A DNA stretch of 64,000 nt from Pedobacter cryoconitis (GTDB taxonomy: Bacteria; Bacteroidota; Bacteroidia; Sphingobacteriales; Sphingobacteriaceae): the NCBI GenBank assembly GCA_019352875.1, contig JAAAFW010000015.1, positions 1,566,608 through 1,630,607 of the forward strand, in the 5' to 3' direction. The notes beneath the pieces were generated by a model, which searched no databases, was not told the DNA's origin, and saw nothing but the letters and a program-made list of their open reading frames with translations. Numbering within the stretch: the stretch's first letter is position 1; each line of letters opens with the position of its first letter. Positions 1-8,275 of this stretch are shown here, piece after piece. The translations under genes and the position numbers were made by a program.

Positions 1-355
1 TTCACCTGATGGAAAATACCTCGTTTCAGGAGGCAGGGATGCACAATTACATTTCTGGTCCCGGGCAGATTATGAGCTGAAGCACAGTATCCCTGCACAT
101 CTTTACAGCATTTACGCCATTGCCTTTCACCCCACACTCCCCTATTTTGCAACAGCAAGCCAGGATAAGAGTATTAAATTATGGGGGAGTGATGACCTTA
201 AACTTTACAAAATCCTTAGTATCGAAAAAGGAACACATGGCCACACCCATTCTATTAACAAGCTGATCTGGAGCACAGATGGCAGATACCTGTTATCGAC
301 CGGAGACGATAAGTTGGTTATAGTCTGGGAATGGACACCTAAAAGAAACGCTTAA
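1..355 (+). CDS. WD40 repeat protein, 3' end (partial)
   Basis: An open frame enters from the left edge (first full codon at base 2) and stops with TAA at 353-355, giving about 117 residues. Three WD40-like blades are visible. Each has an SPDG/HPT/STDG turn followed by an SGGRD, TASQD or STGDD turn, and each ends in a FW, LW or VW dipeptide, the classic blade signature. WD40 propellers are scaffolds for protein-protein contact; nothing here points to a specific partner. The start and most blades lie outside the window. The last 17 bases overlap the 3' end of the convergent NlpC/P60 gene. Confidence 0.85.
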   Translation, partial: SPDGKYLVSGGRDAQLHFWSRADYELKHSIPAHLYSIYAIAFHPTLPYFATASQDKSIKLWGSDDLKLYKILSIEKGTHGHTHSINKLIWSTDGRYLLSTGDDKLVIVWEWTPKRNA

Positions 356-1121
356 TGATCCTGAGTTTGTGACTATAACGTCCAAGCTCAGGATTATAAA
401 TTCCCTGATCATCGATCGGATCTATCCTGATTTTTCCCGAAGCATGCAGAATTCTGTTAGCATCAAGCATAATTCCCACATGAATTATCCGGCCTTCTGC
501 ATTATCAAAAAAAGCAAGGTCACCCATTTTTACTTCCGGTAGAAAATCTACTGTGGTTCCCTGCTCCCCCTGCTGTATTGCATCCCTTTTAATCTTGATA
601 TTCAACATTTTAAAAACCGATTGTGTGATACCCGAACAATCAATACCAAATAAGGTCTTCCCACCCCATAGATAGGGCGCATTCAGAAAGAAAAAAGAAA
701 ATTGTCTGAGATCTTTCAAGGGATCGGACAAGGTAACATCATGAGGTACAAAATCTACCTGATAAACATCGTCTCCCAGAAAACACTTCCCGTCCTTATA
801 AGCAGGAAGCTGAGCAGAGGCCGGCAAATAAAAAGCAGAGCCGTCAGCAGCAGTTAACCTATTAATTACCTCTGCCGGTGCAAGAAATCTGTGTACACTG
901 TAAGTATGGTAATCCTGTGCTGAGATAACTTTGAGTTGTTTGAAGTCCATCCAGCCGATATAGTCGTCGTAGGCATTTCTGATTTTCCACCAGGGTTCCG
1001 CCTGCTCAAGCACTTCGACCTCATCGCCAAATAATAATTGTGTTTTTATCTCTGATTTATCTGATGCTTCTGCTCTTAAAGGTGCCACAGCAACACGGCA
1101 TACTGCAAATTTCTGTTCCAT
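339..1121 (-). CDS. NlpC/P60 (C40) cysteine peptidase with N-terminal SH3-like domains
   Basis: A 260-residue protein. Residues about 1-130 look like two bacterial SH3-type domains (GDEVEVLEQAEPWWKI, then the YIGWMDF turn). Residues about 135-260 are an NlpC/P60 domain with catalytic Cys162 in GIDCSG, His214 in IIHVGIM and a polar third residue, His227, in LHASG. This architecture matches gamma-D-glutamyl-diamino acid endopeptidases of the YkfC type, which cleave stem-peptide fragments of peptidoglycan. No signal peptide is evident, so a cytoplasmic role in muropeptide recycling is plausible (inference). It converges with the WD40 gene and overlaps it by 17 bases. A second, secreted C40 enzyme lies at 37.7 kb. 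Confidence 0.85.
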   Translation of the reverse strand: MEQKFAVCRVAVAPLRAEASDKSEIKTQLLFGDEVEVLEQAEPWWKIRNAYDDYIGWMDFKQLKVISAQDYHTYSVHRFLAPAEVINRLTAADGSAFYLPASAQLPAYKDGKCFLGDDVYQVDFVPHDVTLSDPLKDLRQFSFFFLNAPYLWGGKTLFGIDCSGITQSVFKMLNIKIKRDAIQQGEQGTTVDFLPEVKMGDLAFFDNAEGRIIHVGIMLDANRILHASGKIRIDPIDDQGIYNPELGRYSHKLRIIKRFF

Positions 1122-1249
1122 AACCGGTATATATAAAGCTAAATTAATAAATAGCCTGAGGTTCTCTTTAAATTTATAAAATACTAAATAAACATTGGAG
1201 GCTTCAGTTTGTTATTCCTGTAATCGTCATCATCCTAAATTATCTGAAA

Positions 1250-1699
1250 ATGAATCTCAAAAAAATATTAGTAGCTGTAGATAACAGCACATGTTCCGAA
1301 AAAGCAGCCAAAACAGGATATGAACTGGCCAGAACCTTTGGAGCGGAGATTGCCCTGGTTAATGTTATTGAACCAATGCCTGCGACAATGAACCAGGATC
1401 TCACACTTGCACCAGTATTTCTGGAATCCTACGATAACAGTGAAGAAAATAGCCAGGCGTTATTGAAAGAAATCGAAAAAACATACGGGGAGGGAATTAA
1501 AACTACCTATTTGAGCGTAGTAGATAGCGCAGCACACGGAATTATTGCGCAGTCAGATGAATGGGGTTCAGATCTAATTGTTATCGGTACTTACGGCAGA
1601 AAAGGTCTGTATCATTTTCTGATGGGAAGCGTTGCAGAGCATGTCACCAGAAATTCTGCCTGCCCGGTATTGATCATTCCGAACAAAGCAGAGGTATAA
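1250..1699 (+). CDS. Universal stress protein (UspA family)
   Basis: A 149-residue single-domain Usp. It opens with the beta-strand KKILVAVDNS. It carries the ATP-binding pattern G-x2-G-x9-G-S at Gly113, Gly116, Gly126 and Ser127 (GTYGRKGL...MGS), so it belongs to the ATP-binding branch. The family binds ATP/AMP and supports stress survival; the exact role is not predictable. The ATG at 1250 is the natural start. No exact TAnnTTTG box lies close to it. A strong hairpin terminator follows at 1711-1760. Confidence 0.9.
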   Translation: MNLKKILVAVDNSTCSEKAAKTGYELARTFGAEIALVNVIEPMPATMNQDLTLAPVFLESYDNSEENSQALLKEIEKTYGEGIKTTYLSVVDSAAHGIIAQSDEWGSDLIVIGTYGRKGLYHFLMGSVAEHVTRNSACPVLIIPNKAEV

Positions 1700-1710
1700 G
1701 CTGGAATTCA

Positions 1711-1760
1711 CTTATAACAAAAAAGGTTGTCCCGCAAGAGACAACCTTTTTTGTTATAAG
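1711..1760. terminator. Bidirectional intrinsic terminator between uspA and dnaJ
   Basis: A perfect 21-bp stem (1711-1731 with 1740-1760) encloses the 8-base loop CCGCAAGA. A run of six Ts lies in the right arm and six As in the left arm, so it can end transcription of both convergent genes, uspA and dnaJ. Confidence 0.9.
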
Positions 1761-1772
1761 TGCGAATAAGTC

Positions 1773-2942
1773 TTACTCAAAGTATTCTTTCATTTTCTCA
1801 AAGAAACTCTTATCATTTTTACCCGGCTGAGGTTTAAAGTTAGGCGAGTCACGGAGTTTCTCCAGCAGACTGCGCTCTTCACCGCTCAGGATCTTAGGTG
1901 TCCAGATATTTACATGGATGATCTGATCGCCACGGTGGTAAGAATTTACCTCAGGAATACCTTTGGCTTTCAGACGAAGCAGTTTACCGCTTTGTGTACC
2001 AGGTTCGATCTTGATTTTTGCTTTACCGTCGATTGTTGGAACCTCTGCGCTATAACCCAGGGCAGCATCAACAATACTTAAATGCAGATCATATACGACA
2101 TTATTACCTTCACGTTTCAGGAATTCATGCGGAATCTCTTCAATAAGAATGATCAGGTCTCCCGGAATACCACCATTAGGCGCAGCATTACCTTTTCCAC
2201 TCATGCTTAACTGCATACCGTCACTTACACCAGCAGGAATATTGATGCTGATAGTTTCCTCACCACGTACAGTACCTTCGCCATGGCATGAAGTACATTT
2301 AGCAGTAATTTGTGAACCGGAACCATTACAGGTCGGACAGGTAGAGGTTGTCTGCATCTGGCCGAGGATTGTATTTGTCACCCGGCGTACAGATCCACTA
2401 CCTCCACAAGTACTACAGGTACTAACAGAAGATTTATCTTTAGCTCCTGTTCCATCACAAGGCTTACAGGTTACCTGTTTGTTAACCTTGATTTTTTTCT
2501 CAGCACCATTTGCAATTTCTTCAAGAGTTAATTTTACCTTGATACGCAGGTTAGATCCTTTCGCTACACGACGACCTCCCCCACGGGATTGCTGTCCACC
2601 AAAGAAGCTATCAAAAGGGCTTCCGCCGCCGCCACCGAAGATATCACCGAACTGGCTGAAAATATCTTCCATGTTCATACCACCACCACCGTAACCGCCG
2701 CCACCGCCAGCTGCTCCGCCTACTCCGGCATGACCATAATGATCATAACGTTGTTTCTTTTCAGCGTTGCTCAGGACTTCATAAGCCTCAGCGGCTTCCT
2801 TGAATTTATCCTCTGCGGTATGGTCATCCGGGTTTTTATCGGGATGATACTTAATGGCCAGCTTTCTATAAGCTTTTTTGATCTCTTCCGGAGAAGAACT
2901 CTTTGATACGCCAAGAATATCGTAATAATCTCTCTTACTCAT
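1773..2942 (-). CDS. dnaJ: Chaperone DnaJ (Hsp40)
   Basis: A 389-residue type I DnaJ. The J domain carries HPD at residues 33-35. A long Gly-rich linker runs from about 72 to 125. Four CxxCxGxG zinc-finger repeats begin at Cys159, Cys176, Cys202 and Cys216, followed by two beta-rich substrate domains. It stimulates the DnaK ATPase and delivers unfolded clients. It lies 2 bases downstream of grpE and is clearly co-transcribed with it; dnaK is not in the window. The bidirectional hairpin at 1711-1760 ends the operon. Confidence 0.97.
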   Translation of the reverse strand: MSKRDYYDILGVSKSSSPEEIKKAYRKLAIKYHPDKNPDDHTAEDKFKEAAEAYEVLSNAEKKQRYDHYGHAGVGGAAGGGGGYGGGGMNMEDIFSQFGDIFGGGGGSPFDSFFGGQQSRGGGRRVAKGSNLRIKVKLTLEEIANGAEKKIKVNKQVTCKPCDGTGAKDKSSVSTCSTCGGSGSVRRVTNTILGQMQTTSTCPTCNGSGSQITAKCTSCHGEGTVRGEETISINIPAGVSDGMQLSMSGKGNAAPNGGIPGDLIILIEEIPHEFLKREGNNVVYDLHLSIVDAALGYSAEVPTIDGKAKIKIEPGTQSGKLLRLKAKGIPEVNSYHRGDQIIHVNIWTPKILSGEERSLLEKLRDSPNFKPQPGKNDKSFFEKMKEYFE

Positions 2943-2944
2943 AA

Positions 2945-3532
2945 TTAACTACCTACAACCACTTTTGCAAAGCGTATAACTTTGTCATTTAAAGTGTATC
3001 CTTTTTCTAATTCATCAATCACTTTCCCTTTCAACTCTTCAGTAGGAGCAGGAACATTTGTAATCCCTTCATGAAGATCAGTATTGAATACTGTATTCAG
3101 ACTCTCCATTTCTTTCAAGCCTTTCTGTGCAAGTGTATTTTTCAGCTTGGTATGAACCAACTGAACACCTTCACGGATAGAAGCGATATCTGTCGCATTT
3201 TCAGCGGCTTTATTAGCACGGTCGAAATCGTCCAGAATAGGCAATAATGTTACAATAACATCCTTACCTGCAGTCTGCAGTAATTCGACACGTTCTTTCT
3301 GTGTACGTCTTTTATAATTATCAAACTCAGCAAACAGGCGCAGATATTTATCATTCAAAGCTGCATTATCCAGTTTTAACTGCTCCTCAGCAGAAATTTC
3401 CACTACAGGTTCTGCTGATGCATCATCTTTAACTTCCTGATTTTCATCAGTAATCTCCTTGTTCAACTGCTCTTCTGCAGTATTTTCCGTTGCAGGATTT
3501 TGGGTATCGTTCGTTTTCTTCTTGCTAAACAT
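2945..3532 (-). CDS. grpE: Nucleotide exchange factor GrpE
   Basis: 195 residues from the chosen ATG at 3530-3532 (MFSKKKTND). The frame stays open another 20 codons upstream, but that stretch (MADICYWQ...) is unlike GrpE, so I reject it. The N-terminal third is acidic and low in complexity. A coiled-coil region follows (LRLFAEFDNYKRRTQKE), then the C-terminal GrpE domain ending in VIRFAKVVVG, the family hallmark. GrpE releases ADP from DnaK. It is the first gene of a grpE-dnaJ operon, the usual Bacteroidota arrangement. I saw no clear TAnnTTTG box upstream. Confidence 0.95.
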   Translation of the reverse strand: MFSKKKTNDTQNPATENTAEEQLNKEITDENQEVKDDASAEPVVEISAEEQLKLDNAALNDKYLRLFAEFDNYKRRTQKERVELLQTAGKDVIVTLLPILDDFDRANKAAENATDIASIREGVQLVHTKLKNTLAQKGLKEMESLNTVFNTDLHEGITNVPAPTEELKGKVIDELEKGYTLNDKVIRFAKVVVGS

Positions 3533-3659
3533 GGTATAGTAGAATTTTAGGTCACAAATGCAAATTGTTTGCCAATAGCATATATCAGCCATGCTGTCAG
3601 TTTTGAGTGAACAAGACTGTACAGAATGGCTGAAAATTAATTATTTTGTCAGAAAAGGT

Positions 3660-4343
3660 TTAGTTTATCGTCGCATCTTCGTGTACGATACCAGCTTCAC
3701 ATTTGATAATACGTGAAGGTAGTGTACGAATAATGTGGTAATCGTGGGTTGCCATCAGTACTGCGGTACCACTCTGGCTGATCTGCTTAAGCAGCATCAC
3801 AATTTCTTCAGAAGTTTCGGGGTCCAGATTTCCTGTAGGTTCGTCTGCAAGAATTATATCCGGATTATTTAAAAGCGAGCGTGCAATAACCACTCTTTGC
3901 TGTTCACCGCCAGAAAGCTCATGTGGCATTTTTCTGATTTTAGAACGCAAACCTACTTTTTCCAGTACATCTTTAATTCTTTCTTCAATCAGCTTTTTAT
4001 CTTTCCAGCCAGTGGCTTTCAGTACAAAATCCAGATTCTTTTCGATCGTTCTGTCGGTGAGTAGCTGAAAATCCTGAAAAACTATTCCTAATTTTCTGCG
4101 CAGAAACGGAACGTCTCTTTCCGCAAGTTTTTTCAGATCAAAACCAGCGATCTGGCCTTCCCCGTTGCCGATATGCAATTCTCCGTATATGATTTTCAGC
4201 AAACTGCTTTTACCCGATCCGGTCTGGCCGATCAGAAAGACAAATTCGCCTTTATCCACAGTCAGGTTCACATCTGAGAGCACCAGGTGTTTTTGCTGAA
4301 ATACATCAACGTTTCTTAAATTGATAACTGCGTTTCCTGTCAT
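3660..4343 (-). CDS. ftsE: FtsE-like ABC transporter ATP-binding protein
   Basis: 227 residues with all ABC ATPase motifs: Walker A GQTGSGKS at 39-46, signature LSGGEQQR at 143-150, Walker B ILADE at 164-168, then PTGNLD. The short length and the LRRKLGIVFQDFQLL segment fit FtsE, which pairs with the membrane protein FtsX to control cell-wall hydrolases at the division site. No ftsX is adjacent. MacB/LolD-type ATPases share the same fold, so the partner is uncertain. It lies 3 bases downstream of a small conserved gene and is likely co-transcribed with it. Confidence 0.8.
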   Translation of the reverse strand: MTGNAVINLRNVDVFQQKHLVLSDVNLTVDKGEFVFLIGQTGSGKSSLLKIIYGELHIGNGEGQIAGFDLKKLAERDVPFLRRKLGIVFQDFQLLTDRTIEKNLDFVLKATGWKDKKLIEERIKDVLEKVGLRSKIRKMPHELSGGEQQRVVIARSLLNNPDIILADEPTGNLDPETSEEIVMLLKQISQSGTAVLMATHDYHIIRTLPSRIIKCEAGIVHEDATIN

Positions 4344-4346
4344 ATC

Positions 4347-4550
4347 TTAAATATCTAATTTGGCAATCTGACCAAAGGGCAGATTTTTTACTACATTCAT
4401 TATATCGGGCAATTTATCACCAAGCCCTAATTTATCCAGGGACTTATCCGGCCTGTCTACCCTGAAATAAGCCAGCAGAGTGAACTTATCATCTCTGAGC
4501 TGAACGTAATCTGGTATTTTGGCAATGCCTTTTACTTTGATTATATACAT
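4347..4550 (-). CDS. Small conserved protein upstream of ftsE (67 aa)
   Basis: A 67-residue soluble protein of mixed charge with no membrane segment or signal peptide. I do not recognise a domain. It starts at ATG 4548-4550. An exact TATTTTTG promoter box on the minus strand (4556-4563) lies only 5 bases upstream. It ends 3 bases before ftsE, so it probably leads a two-gene operon. The promoter and tight spacing support it as a real gene. A function is not predictable from sequence. Confidence 0.7.
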   Translation of the reverse strand: MYIIKVKGIAKIPDYVQLRDDKFTLLAYFRVDRPDKSLDKLGLGDKLPDIMNVVKNLPFGQIAKLDI

Positions 4551-4555
4551 TTCTT

Positions 4556-4563
4556 CAAAAATA
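4556..4563 (-). promoter_or_regulatory. TAnnTTTG (-7) box for the 67-aa gene and ftsE
   Basis: The minus strand reads TATTTTTG, an exact match to the Bacteroidota primary sigma -7 element. Only 5 bases separate it from the ATG at 4550. Confidence 0.6.
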
Positions 4564-4612
4564 GTGTTTCAAAATGAGAAATTAAGAAACCTTGTTATAC
4601 AAATAAAAGCTA

Positions 4613-5641
4613 TCAGGCCGTCTGCAGTCCATTAAGAAAAGCAATCGTATCCACATGATCAGCATAATCCCATAGAGCCGGATGCTGCCCCTGCCCTAGT
4701 CTTAACGTCCCTTTACTGAATTTTAGTTCAGTTTGTGTTAATACACACTGAATTTGTTCTTCTTTTTGCTCCAGCTGTTCAGCTAAAGCATCCAGGCTCG
4801 TGTAAGTCTCAGTAAACAGCACAGCCAGTGGCGAAGTCAGCCCTTCATCTTCCTTAACCAGCAGGAACCCATTATCAAAATGGGTTACAGAGTTAACCAG
4901 GTAGATAGACTTATTATAATCGTAGTTATTATTGTATTTGAAGTGATTGATCACAGGAGCGAAAGACTCCAGCGGCTCAAAAAAGTTTTTAATTTCATAA
5001 CCCTCCGGCAGATAGACCTTAGAGACATTGCGGCATCCCAGACCAAAATAGTCAAAAATATCATGCCCTAAAGCTGCAATTTCGGCAGCACTCTCACTAC
5101 CATCCAGCACCGCAACACTATTCCTGTTTTTACGAATTATGTTGGGAACCTTCCCGAAATAATAATCAAAGTAACGGGACGTATTATTACTACCGGTAGC
5201 GATTATTGCATCAAAACCAGTAAGCCGCTCTGCATATTCGATCTGATCCTGAAGAAAAGGTTCAAAAGAGACCAGCTTCTTAAGTAGCGCAGGTAATAGC
5301 TGACTATCTGAAGAAGACAGCTTAATCAAGGCAATATTGCCGGTTGCCAGTACCGATAGCACATCGTGAAAACCAACCAATGGAATATTGCCGGCCAGAA
5401 TTAAACCTATTTTTTTTGGATTGCTGGTAACCTGAATATTTTCAAACCATTTTTCCAGTGCCGGCAACTGAAGCATTTCCTGCAGAGAACCCAGTGATCT
5501 GTTCACCTCTTCTACTGTAAACCAGGCATTATGATTGGGGGCGGAACAGATGACGGATTTGAAATCCTCGTCAGGAGATAGCAGGAAATTACTTAGTTTA
5601 TGAAATGCAATAATTAGCTTCTCAGTGTTCAGCATAGACAT
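4613..5641 (-). CDS. LuxC-like acyl-CoA reductase
   Basis: A 342-residue LuxC-family enzyme with an aldehyde-dehydrogenase fold. The presumed nucleophile is Cys203 in FGLGCRNVSKV, the equivalent of the ALDH catalytic cysteine. The cofactor-binding region has IATGSNNTSRYFDYYFGK near 147-164. LuxC reduces activated fatty acyl groups to fatty aldehydes with NADPH. It is shorter than Vibrio LuxC (about 480 aa), which is usual for Bacteroidota members of the family. It is divergent from a dicluster ferredoxin. A LuxE-like synthetase is in the same window at 62.2 kb, but luxA, luxB and luxD are absent. Confidence 0.85.
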   Translation of the reverse strand: MSMLNTEKLIIAFHKLSNFLLSPDEDFKSVICSAPNHNAWFTVEEVNRSLGSLQEMLQLPALEKWFENIQVTSNPKKIGLILAGNIPLVGFHDVLSVLATGNIALIKLSSSDSQLLPALLKKLVSFEPFLQDQIEYAERLTGFDAIIATGSNNTSRYFDYYFGKVPNIIRKNRNSVAVLDGSESAAEIAALGHDIFDYFGLGCRNVSKVYLPEGYEIKNFFEPLESFAPVINHFKYNNNYDYNKSIYLVNSVTHFDNGFLLVKEDEGLTSPLAVLFTETYTSLDALAEQLEQKEEQIQCVLTQTELKFSKGTLRLGQGQHPALWDYADHVDTIAFLNGLQTA

Positions 5642-5668
5642 GTTTACAAAATTTTAAAGTATAAATGT

Positions 5669-5676
5669 TATATTTG
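5669..5676 (+). promoter_or_regulatory. TAnnTTTG (-7) box for the ferredoxin gene
   Basis: TATATTTG followed by C, 40 bases upstream of the ferredoxin ATG at 5717, in the 75-bp divergent gap with the LuxC-like gene. The distance implies a leader of about 30-35 bases. Confidence 0.65.
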
Positions 5677-5716
5677 CAGTGCAAAGGTAACTTTAGCAAT
5701 AGATTTATACGAAGAC

Positions 5717-6067
5717 ATGGCTATTAAAATAACAGACGAATGTATTAATTGCGGAGCATGTGAGCCTGAATGCCCAAATAATGCAATTTATGATGCAGGC
5801 ACAGCCTGGAGATTTTCCGATGGTACTAACTTAAACGGTATTATCGATTTTGGTGATCAGGAAGTAGATGCAGGTGCGTCTCAGGAGCCTGTATCGGATG
5901 AAGTATATTATATTGTTTCGGATAAGTGTACAGAATGTAAAGGTTTTCATGATGAACCTCAGTGTGCAGCAGTTTGCCCTGTTGATTGCTGTGTAGACGA
6001 TGAAGATATCCGTGAAACAGAAGAAGAACTCTTAAAGAAAAAAGCCTGGTTACACCAGGAAGGATAA
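5717..6067 (+). CDS. 4Fe-4S dicluster ferredoxin
   Basis: A 116-residue soluble ferredoxin. Cluster motif 1 is CINCGACEPECP (Cys9, 12, 15, 19). Motif 2 is CTEC-x8-C-x3-CP, with the YfhL-type insertion between its second and third cysteines. Two [4Fe-4S] clusters are therefore expected, with a role as a low-potential electron carrier. It is divergent from the LuxC-like reductase, a pairing I recall from other Bacteroidota; whether the two proteins work together is unproven. It has its own promoter and ends at a strong hairpin terminator. Confidence 0.93.
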   Translation: MAIKITDECINCGACEPECPNNAIYDAGTAWRFSDGTNLNGIIDFGDQEVDAGASQEPVSDEVYYIVSDKCTECKGFHDEPQCAAVCPVDCCVDDEDIRETEEELLKKKAWLHQEG

Positions 6068-6084
6068 TTATCCCATAACTATTT

Positions 6085-6120
6085 AAAAAGAGGATATCTT
6101 CACAGATATCCTCTTTTTTT
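6085..6120 (+). terminator. Intrinsic terminator after the ferredoxin gene
   Basis: The stem AGAGGATATCT/AGATATCCTCT has a 4-base loop, TCAC, and a following T-run. It sits 17 bases past the ferredoxin stop. Confidence 0.88.
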
Positions 6121-6172
6121 ATGCACTATATCCGGCAAACTTTCTTTACAGGAATTTGTTGAATAGCAGGAT

Positions 6173-7261
6173 ATGGAAAAACTTCAGCGCAGCGTTTATA
6201 TTCTGTTATTCTTATTTCTTTTTTTCGCAGGAATTTACTTTGCTGCAGATTTTCTTATTCCACTCGCACTGGCAGCCGTATTTTCCATGTTATTTATCCG
6301 CTTAAGCAAATGGCTTGAAAGTCATGGGCTAAGCAAAGGATTAAGTGCACTCTGCTGTGTCATTCTGTTTCTGGCAGCCATCGCGTTGGTATTTACGCTG
6401 CTGTCATGGCAGCTAAGCGGATTAACAGAGAACCTGGACAGCATGAAACAAAGAGTCACAGATATGTTTGCTAATCTGCGACAATGGTTAAATAAACAAG
6501 CAGGGATCAGTTTAAGTAAGCAATCAGAACTTGTCAAACAACAGGGTGAACAAAGCGGCGGTGCAGGAAGTATGCTGGCTGGATTTGCCTCGGGAATAAT
6601 GAATATAGCAGTAAACACGGTCCTTGTTGTCGTTTATATGTTTCTGTTTCTGCTGTACCGGAGTCATATCAAAAAATTCATTCTTAAACTCATTGCACCC
6701 GAAAACCGGGAAGAAGCGTCAAAAGTCGTTCATCAAACCGGAAAGGTTGCTCAGCATTACCTGAGCGGACTAGCGGCGATGATTGGTCTTTTATGGATTA
6801 TGTATGGAATTGGATTTAGCCTGGCTGGCGTGGAGAGCGCTATATTCTTTGCTGTGCTCTGTGGTATACTGGAAATCATTCCATTTATCGGCAACCTTAC
6901 AGGCACTTCTGTCACCGTCCTTGCCGTAATCGCACAAGGAGGAGATTCAAAGATGATTATAACTGTCTTAATCACTTACGCACTGGTCCAGTTTATTCAG
7001 ACATATATCTTAGAACCCCTGGTCGTTGGCGAACAGGTTAATATCAATCCATTATTTACCATTATGGTTATTGTACTGGGCGAACTAGTCTGGGGAATTC
7101 CGGGGATGGTTCTGGCTATTCCTTTACTAGGTATGGTTAAAATTATCTGTGATCATGTACCCGCTTTACAGCCCTATGGTTTTCTGATCGGATCTGCCAA
7201 TCAGTCTTCCTCCAGATCCGGTTTTACCGATAAAATCAAACAAGTTTTCAAAAAAGCATAA
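6173..7261 (+). CDS. AI-2E family / PerM-like permease
   Basis: A 362-residue polytopic membrane protein. Two hydrophobic segments lie at the N-terminus (about 8-32 and 55-82). A soluble, helical central loop runs from about 85 to 130, followed by several segments after residue 140. The C-terminal half has the family's conserved FIGNLTGTSVTVL and LEPLVVGEQVNINPL regions. The family (formerly UPF0118) includes TqsA and sodium/proton antiporters; the substrate cannot be read from sequence. The gene stands alone, between the ferredoxin terminator and the ABC exporter genes. Confidence 0.88.
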   Translation: MEKLQRSVYILLFLFLFFAGIYFAADFLIPLALAAVFSMLFIRLSKWLESHGLSKGLSALCCVILFLAAIALVFTLLSWQLSGLTENLDSMKQRVTDMFANLRQWLNKQAGISLSKQSELVKQQGEQSGGAGSMLAGFASGIMNIAVNTVLVVVYMFLFLLYRSHIKKFILKLIAPENREEASKVVHQTGKVAQHYLSGLAAMIGLLWIMYGIGFSLAGVESAIFFAVLCGILEIIPFIGNLTGTSVTVLAVIAQGGDSKMIITVLITYALVQFIQTYILEPLVVGEQVNINPLFTIMVIVLGELVWGIPGMVLAIPLLGMVKIICDHVPALQPYGFLIGSANQSSSRSGFTDKIKQVFKKA

Positions 7262-7362
7262 ATCACAGAGAAGCATATTAAAACAGGATCCGGCGACCGT
7301 TAGTAAATAATCTGTAACGATTTCAAAAAATCGCGTCTAATTCTGTAACTAAAACTACATAT

Positions 7363-8271
7363 ATGCTAAGTGTCCACAATATTGTAAAACAGTATGCCTC
7401 ACACCGTGCACTGAATGACGTCAGCCTGGAAGTATCCCAGGGACAGATTTTCGGACTGCTGGGGCCCAACGGCGCAGGAAAAACCTCTCTGATCCGGATC
7501 ATCACACAGATCACAGCGCCAGACAGCGGTGAAGTTATTTTCAACGGGAAACGCCTTAACTCAGATCATATCGCACAGATCGGTTACCTGCCCGAAGAAA
7601 GGGGCTTGTATAAAAAGATGGAAATTGGTGAACAGGTACTTTATTTAGCTAAATTGAAGGGCCTAAGCACGGCTGAGGCAACCAAACGAGTCAAATATTG
7701 GTTCGAAAAGCTGGAAATGGGCAGCTGGTGGAACAAAAAAGTTGAAGACCTGAGTAAAGGCATGCAGCAGAAAGTACAGTTCGTAGCTACAGTACTCCAC
7801 CAGCCCGAACTGATTATCCTGGATGAACCTTTTTCGGGATTCGATCCGGTCAATGCAGACGTCATTAAAAACGAGATCCTGGAACTTAACAGACAAGGGG
7901 CAACATTTATATTTTCAACGCACAGAATGGAATCCGTAGAAGAACTGTGTGACAGTATCGCACTTATTCATCAGTCAAAAAAAATACTGGATGGAAAAGT
8001 TGCTGATATTAAAGAAGAATACCGGAACAACACCTACTGGCTCGAATATGATGGCTCACTACCTTCAGAAGGATATGAGACACTCTATCAGGTTATCAAA
8101 AAAGAAGAAATCAGAAATAAGATCAGGATGAAAATCCAGTTACATCCGGGCGTAACAGCCAATCAATTACTCTATTATCTGCTTCCGTTAGTTAATATCC
8201 ACCGGCTGGATGAAGTCATTCCGACCATGAATGACATCTTTATTGAAAAAGTTAAACCCTCTCAAAATTAA
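7363..8271 (+). CDS. ABC transporter ATP-binding protein, NatA-like
   Basis: A 302-residue ATPase with Walker A GPNGAGKT at 34-41, signature LSKGMQQK at 130-137 and Walker B LIILDE at 150-155. The C-terminal 80 residues form the extra domain typical of NatA/DrrA-type exporters. Its partner permease starts 4 bases after the stop, so the pair makes a two-gene ABC-2 exporter like NatAB (sodium efflux) of Bacillus; the substrate here is unknown. A weak TAATTCTG box (one mismatch) lies at 7338-7345. Confidence 0.9.
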   Translation: MLSVHNIVKQYASHRALNDVSLEVSQGQIFGLLGPNGAGKTSLIRIITQITAPDSGEVIFNGKRLNSDHIAQIGYLPEERGLYKKMEIGEQVLYLAKLKGLSTAEATKRVKYWFEKLEMGSWWNKKVEDLSKGMQQKVQFVATVLHQPELIILDEPFSGFDPVNADVIKNEILELNRQGATFIFSTHRMESVEELCDSIALIHQSKKILDGKVADIKEEYRNNTYWLEYDGSLPSEGYETLYQVIKKEEIRNKIRMKIQLHPGVTANQLLYYLLPLVNIHRLDEVIPTMNDIFIEKVKPSQN

Positions 8272-8275
8272 ACTT

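Noticed and set aside
1561..1830. Plus-strand frame over the uspA end and terminator
   Set aside because: It reads uspA in another frame and then the hairpin; no start signal and no family match.
2149..2906. Plus-strand frames opposite dnaJ
   Set aside because: They arise from the Gly-rich and zinc-finger codons of dnaJ read backwards; low-complexity Pro/Thr-rich products.
3533..3592. A 20-residue N-terminal extension of GrpE
   Set aside because: It does not resemble GrpE, and the MFSKKKTND start fits the family.
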